Positions 15,665-21,401 of a DNA stretch of 22,729 nucleotides are shown in pieces. A model generated the notes under the pieces. The model saw only the letters and a list, made by a program, of their open reading frames with translations. It was not told the origin of the DNA and did not search any database. A program made the translations under genes and the position numbers. The stretch spans positions 1-22,729 of the forward strand of contig JAEEIS010000218.1 of the NCBI GenBank assembly GCA_016281475.1, read 5' to 3'. How positions within the stretch are numbered: the stretch's first letter is position 1; each line of letters opens with the position of its first letter. The stretch is from Bacteroidales bacterium. GTDB lineage: Bacteria; Bacteroidota; Bacteroidia; Bacteroidales; P3.

Positions 15665-17212
15665 ATGGACGAGATTATCACCTTCCTCAACAGCTGCGTC
15701 TGGAGCTGGCCTCTTGTGGGGCTATGCCTACTCGGCGGACTGTACTTCTCCTTTGGCACCCGCTTTGTGCAGATACGCCACTTTGGCGAAATGGTGCGGC
15801 TCCTTTTCGCCAACGACAAGTCGAAAAAAGAGGGCATCAGTTCCTTCCAGGCCTTTGCGCTCGCATTGTCGGGCCGCGTGGGCACGGGCAATATCGTAGG
15901 CGTGGCAATGGCAATAGGCTTCGGCGGTCCGGGAGCCATCGTGTGGATGTGGATAATCGCCTTCTTCGGCGCGGGCACAGCCTATGCCGAGGCCTGTCTG
16001 GCGCAAATCTACAAACAACGCCACGGCAACGAACTGCGCGGTGGTCCCGCCTACTATATCGAGCGTGGTCTCAACTGCCGATGGCTCGCCGTGCTCTTTG
16101 CCGCCGTCACGGTGCTGGCGTGCGCCCTCTGCCTGCCACCCATCCACAGCAACAGCATCTCCATGTCCTTTGCCTCCACATTCCACATCGCCCCGTGGAT
16201 TGTGGGAGCCTGCGTCGCCGCGCTCATCGCACTGGTGGTGCTGGGCGGCGTGAAGCGCATTTCGGCCGTCGCCGAGATTGTCACCCCCTTCATGGCCATC
16301 GCCTACATCATACTCAGCATCGTGGTGCTCATCACCAATGCGCACGCTGTGCCGGCTGCCTTCCGCGACATGCTCACCAGCGCCTTCGGCATCCACGAGG
16401 CCCTGGGCGGCATCATGGGCTCGGCGGTGGCATGGGGCGTAAAGCGTGGCATCTACAGCAACGAGGCAGGGCAGGGCACCGCGCCCATCGTGGCCGCCGC
16501 CGCCAAAGTCGACCACCCCGTCAAGCAGGGTCTCGTGCAGGGATTCTCGGTCTACGTCGACACCCTGCTCGTCTGCACCGCTACGGCCGTCATGCTGCTC
16601 GCCACTAAGTGCTACAACGTCATCGACCCTGCCACCGGAGGCTATCTCGTCCAGTCGCAAGTGGCCGATTTGGGGCAGCCCAGCGTAGAATACACCATTG
16701 CCGCCCTAGGCACCCTGCTAGGCCGCGACGCCGGCGGCATCGTCATCAGCATCACCCTGTTCTTCTTCGCCTTCACCACCGTCATGGCCTACTACTATTA
16801 TGCCGAAACCAACCTAGTCTACCTCTTCGGCAAAGCCCGCGAACACCGCATCGAGCTGCAGGGCAAATACTTCGACATCTCCAACCCCATCGAAGCCAAG
16901 CAGCGCGACCGCCTCATCTTCGACAGCCAGAACGACGAGCGGCGCATCATCACCATCCTGCGCATCCTCTTCATCGGCTCCGTCTTCTTTGGCAGCCTCA
17001 AGGAGGCGGGCGTGATATGGAGCCTAGGCGACATGGGCGTGGGCTTGATGGCATGGATCAACATCATTGCCATCCTGCTGCTCTCGCCCAAGGCCTTCCG
17101 CATCCTACGCGACTACGAACGTCAGAAAAAGGCCGGCAGCCAGAACCCCAAATTCACACCCAAAGACCTCAACATCAAAAACGCCGACTTCTGGGAAAGT
17201 GATAATAGTTGA
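15665..17212 (+). CDS. Sodium/alanine (AGCS family) amino-acid symporter
   Basis: A 515-residue inner-membrane protein of the alanine-or-glycine:cation symporter family (TC 2.A.25), which imports alanine or glycine with Na+ or H+. Family signatures: GRVGTGNIVGVA (residues 70-81), GFGGPGAIVWMW (85-96), GGPAYYIERG (126-135) and SNEAGQGTAPIVAAAA (265-280). Numerous hydrophobic segments run from about residue 15 to 470. Length and order of motifs are normal for the family, and the tail (residues about 475-515) is hydrophilic. It has its own -7 element and follows a strong terminator, so it appears monocistronic. Substrate preference between alanine and glycine cannot be read from the sequence. 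A weak 6-bp hairpin (TTAGAG 17217-17222 with CTCTAA 17234-17239) lies just after the stop. Confidence 0.93.
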   Translation: MDEIITFLNSCVWSWPLVGLCLLGGLYFSFGTRFVQIRHFGEMVRLLFANDKSKKEGISSFQAFALALSGRVGTGNIVGVAMAIGFGGPGAIVWMWIIAFFGAGTAYAEACLAQIYKQRHGNELRGGPAYYIERGLNCRWLAVLFAAVTVLACALCLPPIHSNSISMSFASTFHIAPWIVGACVAALIALVVLGGVKRISAVAEIVTPFMAIAYIILSIVVLITNAHAVPAAFRDMLTSAFGIHEALGGIMGSAVAWGVKRGIYSNEAGQGTAPIVAAAAKVDHPVKQGLVQGFSVYVDTLLVCTATAVMLLATKCYNVIDPATGGYLVQSQVADLGQPSVEYTIAALGTLLGRDAGGIVISITLFFFAFTTVMAYYYYAETNLVYLFGKAREHRIELQGKYFDISNPIEAKQRDRLIFDSQNDERRIITILRILFIGSVFFGSLKEAGVIWSLGDMGVGLMAWINIIAILLLSPKAFRILRDYERQKKAGSQNPKFTPKDLNIKNADFWESDNS

Positions 17213-17283
17213 GAGTTTAGAGCTGGCTGCCGCCTCTAACCCCTAACCCCCAAACAAAAACTCTCCATTCCCAATTTTTTTCG

Positions 17284-17291
17284 TATCTTTG
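17284..17291 (+). promoter_or_regulatory. -7 element for the 17350 gene
   Basis: TATCTTTG followed by CA, directly after a seven-T tract and 58 nt before the ATG at 17350. It is identical to the tRNA-Ser and giant-adhesin -7 boxes. No clear -33 element. Confidence 0.6.
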
Positions 17292-17349
17292 CAAAATAAT
17301 TTCAAGGTCAGAAATACTAAACAATAAAAAACCAATAACATCCACAGCA

Positions 17350-18687
17350 ATGAAAAAGATAGTTTTAACGCTGGCACTGATGATGGCGACACTGACGGTC
17401 GCCGCCGAGAACATCCTTTATTTCACCTACAACCAAGCCGCACGCACCGTCGCCTGCCTCAACAACCAGGACGAGCTGATGATCTACTGCGGCTATGAAG
17501 ACGAGCTGCCCACCTACGTGCTCATCAACGAGGTGTGGGCGGAGCAAATCAGCTCGTCGTTCTACGAAATATGGCTCTTCGGCTACGACGCCTACACGGG
17601 CGACGAAATCTACATGCCCATCGACCTCGAGTGCATCTACCTGATGCAGAATCGCAACATCTACAGCGCGGCTCAATACCTGCGCTTCAAGTACACCCAC
17701 AGCCGTCCCACCTTCGTGTGGACCATGCCGCCCTACAATCCCTTCGTGCGCGCCCCGCGTCCCCTAACGTTCTACTACACCTACCACTACGACATCCACC
17801 GTCCGGGCTGGCACTACACCAAATACCCGCACATGCACTACCACCCCTACTACTGCCGCCATCCGCACCACCCCGCACCCATTCCGCCCAAGCCGTTCAC
17901 ACCTGGCCAGAACCGTCCCGGCTATCAGGCCGACCCCAATGGCGGATACCACTACACTGGCGAGCCTCTGATGGGCAAGATTACCACCACGCGGTCGCAG
18001 ATGCCCGTGCAGAACGACCCCACCAACCGTAGCGGAAACCGCATCACCAGCAACCGTGGCGAGAACACCATCACCACCACCGACCGCGCCACCGGCAGCC
18101 GCAACGTCACCCCGGCCCCCAGCCGCACCGGCGAAGTGTCGAACCGTGGCGACAACACCAGCAGCCGCAGCGGCGTGAGCACCGACAACAGTCGCGGCAC
18201 CAACACCAGCAGCCGCAGCGGCGTGAGCACCGACAACAGTCGCGGCACCAACACCAGCAGCCGCAGCGGCGTGAGCACCGACAACAGTCGCAGCAACAAC
18301 ACCAGCAGCCGTAGCGGCGTGAGCACCGACAACAGTCGCGGCACCAACACCAGCAGCCGCAGCGGCGCAAGCACCGACAACAATCGCGGCACCAACACCA
18401 GCAGCCGCAGCACCACTACCAAGGAGAGTGGCAGCACCTCCTCGCGCGGCGTGAGCACCGACAACAGCCGTACCTCCAGCCGCAATTCCACCACCAAGGA
18501 AAGCGGCAACAATAGCTCCAACCGCTCCGGCAGCTCCACCTCAACACGCGGAAGTTCCTCAAGCCGCAGCGGCAGTGCCACCACCACATCCACCAGCTCC
18601 AGCAGCCGCGGAACCAGCTCCGGCAGCAGCAACCGCGATGGCAGCACCACCAACGGCCGTAGCAACAACAGCAGAACAAGAAACTAA
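17350..18687 (+). CDS. Exported protein with His/Tyr-rich segment and Ser/Thr/Asn/Arg repeat tail
   Basis: A 445-residue protein of unknown function. Residues 1-19 are a signal peptide (MKKIVLTLAL..VAA/E). Residues 20-130 form a possible folded domain rich in aromatic and acidic residues (YVLINEVWAEQISSSFYEIW). Residues about 141-185 are extremely His/Tyr/Pro-rich (WHYTKYPHMHYHPYYC, HPHHPAPIPP), which suggests metal or surface binding but is not proof. Residues 210-445 are a cationic low-complexity tail of Ser, Thr, Asn, Gly and Arg. Within it, five 16-residue units of the form NTSSRSGVSTDNSRGT run from codon 269 to 348 and then decay into shorter Ser-rich variants. No T9SS sorting domain is seen at the C-terminus, so a periplasmic or outer-membrane-associated location is as likely as release. 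I do not recognise the family. The TAA stop abuts the first heptamer of the array at 18688. Confidence 0.8.
   Translation: MKKIVLTLALMMATLTVAAENILYFTYNQAARTVACLNNQDELMIYCGYEDELPTYVLINEVWAEQISSSFYEIWLFGYDAYTGDEIYMPIDLECIYLMQNRNIYSAAQYLRFKYTHSRPTFVWTMPPYNPFVRAPRPLTFYYTYHYDIHRPGWHYTKYPHMHYHPYYCRHPHHPAPIPPKPFTPGQNRPGYQADPNGGYHYTGEPLMGKITTTRSQMPVQNDPTNRSGNRITSNRGENTITTTDRATGSRNVTPAPSRTGEVSNRGDNTSSRSGVSTDNSRGTNTSSRSGVSTDNSRGTNTSSRSGVSTDNSRSNNTSSRSGVSTDNSRGTNTSSRSGASTDNNRGTNTSSRSTTTKESGSTSSRGVSTDNSRTSSRNSTTKESGNNSSNRSGSSTSTRGSSSSRSGSATTTSTSSSSRGTSSGSSNRDGSTTNGRSNNSRTRN
18154..18393 (+). repeat. Five 48-bp in-frame tandem repeats
   Basis: Units at 18154-18201, 18202-18249, 18250-18297, 18298-18345 and 18346-18393 encode NTSSRSGVSTDNSRGT with minor changes (SN in unit 3; A and N in unit 5). 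The first units are almost identical at DNA level. A sixth degenerate unit starts at 18394. Because 48 is a multiple of 3, copy-number changes would preserve the frame. Confidence 0.9.
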
Positions 18688-18912
18688 GTGATTCGTGATT
18701 AGTGAATTGTGACGTGTAAATTATGATGAGTGATTCGTGAATGGTGATTCGTGATTCGACAAATGTATTGTCTATCCACAAATCACTCATCACTTATCAC
18801 TCATCACGATTCACCATTCACTAATCACTAATCACCACATTTGTCAATTCACCAATCACCATTCACCACATTTGTCAATTCACCATTCACGATTCACCAT
18901 TCACTAACCACC
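18688..18912. repeat. Strand-switching heptanucleotide array 1
   Basis: Ten phased heptamers of type GTGAWTN (18688-18757; some degenerate around 18709-18729) start immediately after the TAA of the 17350 gene. A 23-nt centre follows (18758-18780, including GACAAATGTA). Then come 8 + 3 + 5 heptamers of the complementary type (AWTCACN, e.g. ATTCACC, AATCACT), separated by two copies of the 10-mer ACATTTGTCA (18837-18846, 18868-18877). The array ends 8 bp before the phosphorylase ATG, so the halves can pair into a long imperfect hairpin. Confidence 0.85.
18856..18907 (+). repeat. 52-bp exact direct repeat, copy 1
   Basis: Identical base for base to 20311-20362, 1455 bp away. It consists of heptamers plus one ACATTTGTCA module. 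Confidence 0.9.
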
Positions 18913-18920
18913 ACAAAACC

Positions 18921-19787
18921 ATGGCAATCAAAGAAAGCGAACTGGTACTCGCCCCCGATGGGAGCCTATACCATATCCACCTCACCGGAGAAACCCTGGC
19001 CGACAACGTGCTGCTAGTGGGCGACCCCGACCGTGTGAACATGTTCAAAGACATCTTCGACACCATCGAGCACGAATCCTCCAACCGTGAGCTCCACGCC
19101 CTCACCGGCCGCTACCACGGCACCCGCTTCACCGCCCTCTCCACCGGCATGGGCTGCGACAATATCGACATCGTCGCCACCGAACTCGACGCCGCCGCCA
19201 ACTTCGACCTCGCCACCCGCACTCCCCTCGCCACCCACCGCTCCCTCAACCTCGTGCGCATCGGCACCTGCGGGTCGCTACGTGCCGACGTCGACTGCGG
19301 CAACCTCGTCGCCTCGCAATACGCCATCGGCATGGACGGACTGATGAACTACTACCGTCACCCCGACCAAGGCTTTATGCCCGACATGCAGCAGGCCTTT
19401 GCTGACCACATGCGGCTCCACCCGAACCTCGCCGCCCCCTACTGCGTGTGCGGCAGCCAGCACCTGCTCGACCTTGTGGCCCCCGACATGGTCCACGGCA
19501 TCACCGTCACCGCTGGCGGTTTCTACGGCCCCCAAGGGCGACACATACGCCTCGCACCCAGCATTGACCAACTCAACGAGCGGCTTGCCCAATTCAGCTG
19601 GAACGGCGTGCGCGTCACCAACTTCGAGATGGAAACATCCGCCATCTACGGCTTCGCCAACGCCCTCGGTCACCAGCCCCTCACCGTCTGCCTCATCGTC
19701 GCCAACCGACCCCTCGGCACCTTCCTCAACCATTACCACACACCCATGCGCCAAGCCATCGGCACCATCGTCGAGAGACTAGCTTAA
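18921..19787 (+). CDS. Nucleoside phosphorylase, uridine-phosphorylase-like
   Basis: A 288-residue cytoplasmic enzyme of the PNP/UDP family (NP-I), which cleaves nucleosides with phosphate to give the base and (deoxy)ribose-1-phosphate. Conserved elements: GDPDR (residues 34-38, phosphate-binding Arg), STGMGCDNIDIVATEL (74-89), RIGTCGSL (113-120, phosphate/ribose loop), GGFYGPQGR (199-207) and FEMETSAIY (235-243, the ribose-binding Met-Glu). The pattern is closest to Bacteroidota uridine phosphorylase-like proteins, but base specificity is not certain from motifs. The start at 18921 lies directly after the heptamer array, so the mRNA leader is repeat sequence and I found no standard promoter there. 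The next gene begins 23 bp downstream on the same strand, so the two are probably co-transcribed. Confidence 0.9.
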   Translation: MAIKESELVLAPDGSLYHIHLTGETLADNVLLVGDPDRVNMFKDIFDTIEHESSNRELHALTGRYHGTRFTALSTGMGCDNIDIVATELDAAANFDLATRTPLATHRSLNLVRIGTCGSLRADVDCGNLVASQYAIGMDGLMNYYRHPDQGFMPDMQQAFADHMRLHPNLAAPYCVCGSQHLLDLVAPDMVHGITVTAGGFYGPQGRHIRLAPSIDQLNERLAQFSWNGVRVTNFEMETSAIYGFANALGHQPLTVCLIVANRPLGTFLNHYHTPMRQAIGTIVERLA

Positions 19788-19810
19788 GAAGTGATGAGAG
19801 AATCCCAACC

Positions 19811-20275
19811 ATGAAAAAGATAATACTCCTGGCAATAATCTCCACCCTGGGCGGCATAGTATGCGCGCAAACCCAGGCCGACTATATCCCCGAGCAACTG
19901 GGACGCGACTCCCACCACATCATCCAAGGACTCGGAGCCTTCGTGGGCAACGAGCGTGCCGAAAGCCAAGCCTTCGACATCACCTACATGCCTGCCGGCA
20001 ACGACGTCGACGGCATCATGATCATCAACACTGCCGACTACCGTCTCACCTTCAAGCTCGACAAACAATACGACCTCTGCTACGAGCTCATCATCGACAT
20101 CCGCTCCCAGGAATTCCTCAACCAATTCTACAACCTCTTCTCCACCTACCGCACCGAGAACATCGACGACCACCGCATCATGAGCTTCGGCAACGAAAAA
20201 CTCCGCGTCACCGAAAACCCCTCCACCACCTCCCGCTACCGCAGCTTCAAAATCACCGTAGATAGTGATGTGTGA
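19811..20275 (+). CDS. Small exported protein of unknown function
   Basis: A 154-residue protein. Residues 1-19 are a signal peptide (MKKIILLAIISTLGGIVCA/Q). The rest is a compact mixed alpha/beta sequence (DGIMIINTADYRLTFKLDKQYDLCYELIIDI, then QEFLNQFYNLFSTYR) without motifs I recognise. It follows the phosphorylase gene by 23 bp and probably shares its transcript. The last three codons (Ser-Asp-Val) and the TGA stop lie within or at the edge of the second heptamer array: the stop at 20273-20275 is inside a GTGAATT unit. The original C-terminus may therefore have been replaced. Confidence 0.8.
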   Translation: MKKIILLAIISTLGGIVCAQTQADYIPEQLGRDSHHIIQGLGAFVGNERAESQAFDITYMPAGNDVDGIMIINTADYRLTFKLDKQYDLCYELIIDIRSQEFLNQFYNLFSTYRTENIDDHRIMSFGNEKLRVTENPSTTSRYRSFKITVDSDV

Positions 20276-20362
20276 ATTGTGATGTGTGAATTGTGAATTG
20301 ACATTACCATTCACCATTCACCACATTTGTCAATTCACCATTCACGATTCACCATTCACTAA
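20265..20362. repeat. Strand-switching heptanucleotide array 2
   Basis: Phased heptamers GTGATGT, GTGAATT, GTGATGT, GTGAATT, GTGAATT (20265-20299) change to the complementary ATTCACC type, with one ACATTTGTCA module. An 11-bp perfect inverted repeat (GTGAATTGACA 20293-20303 with TGTCAATTCAC 20328-20338) closes a 24-nt loop. The right part, 20311-20362, is identical to 18856-18907. The left end overlaps the stop codon of the preceding gene. Confidence 0.85.
20311..20362 (+). repeat. 52-bp exact direct repeat, copy 2
   Basis: Base-for-base identical to 18856-18907. With copy 1 it brackets the phosphorylase and small exported protein genes. Confidence 0.9.
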
Positions 20363-20383
20363 TAGTCAAAACGTAACGAAACT

Positions 20384-20400
20384 GCGTCTCGAAGAGACGC
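20384..20400. repeat. Perfect 7-bp hairpin with GAA loop
   Basis: GCGTCTC-GAA-GAGACGC lies 29 nt before the GT8 start codon, without a T-tract. It resembles the GAGACGC-type short palindromes scattered between genes in some bacteria. It could be a REP-like relic or a leader hairpin. Confidence 0.5.
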
Positions 20401-20429
20401 GACAATGAAGGCAAATTAATAGCCCCCCC

Positions 20430-21401
20430 ATGAACATCCTATGTGCCACCGACAACCACTTCGCCCCCTTTTGCGGCATAATGCTCACATCGCTCTTCGA
20501 GAACAACCGCAGGGAAGCCGTCTCTGACGACATTAATGTATACGTCCTTGTCGACAACACATTCTCCCCCATACAGAAACACAAATACCAAAAACTCTGC
20601 TCCCGATACGGCATGCGGCTCCATATCATAGTAGTAGACAACCGAATCCTCCCCCCGTTACCCCTCAACGACATCCACCACCCCATCACCCTCCCCACCT
20701 ACTACCGCTTGCTTGCCGGCAAGCTACTGCCAACAACCGTCCACAAAACAATCTACCTCGACTGCGACATCATCGTAGCCCAAAACCTCCGCCCCCTATG
20801 GGACATCAGCCTCGACGGCAAGCCCCTCGCCTGCGTGAGAGACTGCCTGCTCAATTTCGACCAACCCCACTGCGCCCGTCTGGGATACAACCCCAACGAG
20901 GGATACTTCAATGCCGGCATGTTAGTAATAAACCTCGACTACTGGCGGCAAAACGACATCGAAACCCGTCTGGCCGACTACGCCCAAAAACACTACGACA
21001 AACTCCACTACATGGACCAAGACCTCCTCAACGGAGCACTGCATGGCCAAGTCCTATGGCTCCCCGAACGCTACAACTTCCAACCGCCGTTCCTACTCAA
21101 CGACTACTGGAACCAATACCCTACCGACTACCACAACACCCTCGTCCAAGAATACCGCCAAGCCGCAATAATCCATTACATCGGCATATCCAAACCCTGG
21201 CACTTCAGCTATCGCGGCAGCCCCTTCCACACCCTTTGGGACCACTACCGAAAAATCTCCCCATGGCGGCACTGCCGCCACTACAAACCCCTCCGCCAAT
21301 ATCTTAGGCAGACGGCCAAGAGACTCATACACCCCGACCGTGTACGCCGCAAACTCGAACAAACCTGGCACAACATACCCCCCCTACCCCCTGCCAAATG
21401 A
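20430..21401 (+). CDS. Glycosyltransferase family 8 protein
   Basis: A 323-residue retaining sugar transferase of family GT8 (LgtC/glycogenin type), which uses a UDP-sugar and is probably involved in LPS or capsule outer-core assembly. Hallmarks: N-terminal NILCATDNHFAPFCGIMLTSL, the metal-binding DxD in LDCDII (residues 110-115, Asp111 and Asp113), GYFNAGMLVINLDYW (158-172), MDQDLLNG (195-202) and the C-terminal HYIGISKPWH (249-258), whose His completes the metal site in the family. The tail (residues about 270-323) is basic and rich in Trp and His, typical of membrane-associated GT8 enzymes. The donor and acceptor cannot be told. Its TGA overlaps the ATG of the helicase gene (ATGA), implying translational coupling. 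No standard promoter is seen upstream, only the array and a hairpin. Confidence 0.93.
   Translation: MNILCATDNHFAPFCGIMLTSLFENNRREAVSDDINVYVLVDNTFSPIQKHKYQKLCSRYGMRLHIIVVDNRILPPLPLNDIHHPITLPTYYRLLAGKLLPTTVHKTIYLDCDIIVAQNLRPLWDISLDGKPLACVRDCLLNFDQPHCARLGYNPNEGYFNAGMLVINLDYWRQNDIETRLADYAQKHYDKLHYMDQDLLNGALHGQVLWLPERYNFQPPFLLNDYWNQYPTDYHNTLVQEYRQAAIIHYIGISKPWHFSYRGSPFHTLWDHYRKISPWRHCRHYKPLRQYLRQTAKRLIHPDRVRRKLEQTWHNIPPLPPAK

Noticed and set aside
17217..17239. Terminator after the symporter gene
   Set aside because: Only a 6-bp stem with an 11-nt loop, and the T-tract lies some 35 nt further on within the next promoter region.
18760..18767. Minus-strand TACATTTG at the centre of array 1 as a promoter
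   Set aside because: It matches TAnnTTTG but lacks the CA extension shared by the other promoters, points at the 3' end of a plus-strand gene, and is part of the recurring ACATTTGTCA repeat module.
18688..18912. Possible CRISPR array
   Set aside because: Units are 7 bp with no unique spacers of constant length, no repeats of about 30 bp and no cas genes nearby.
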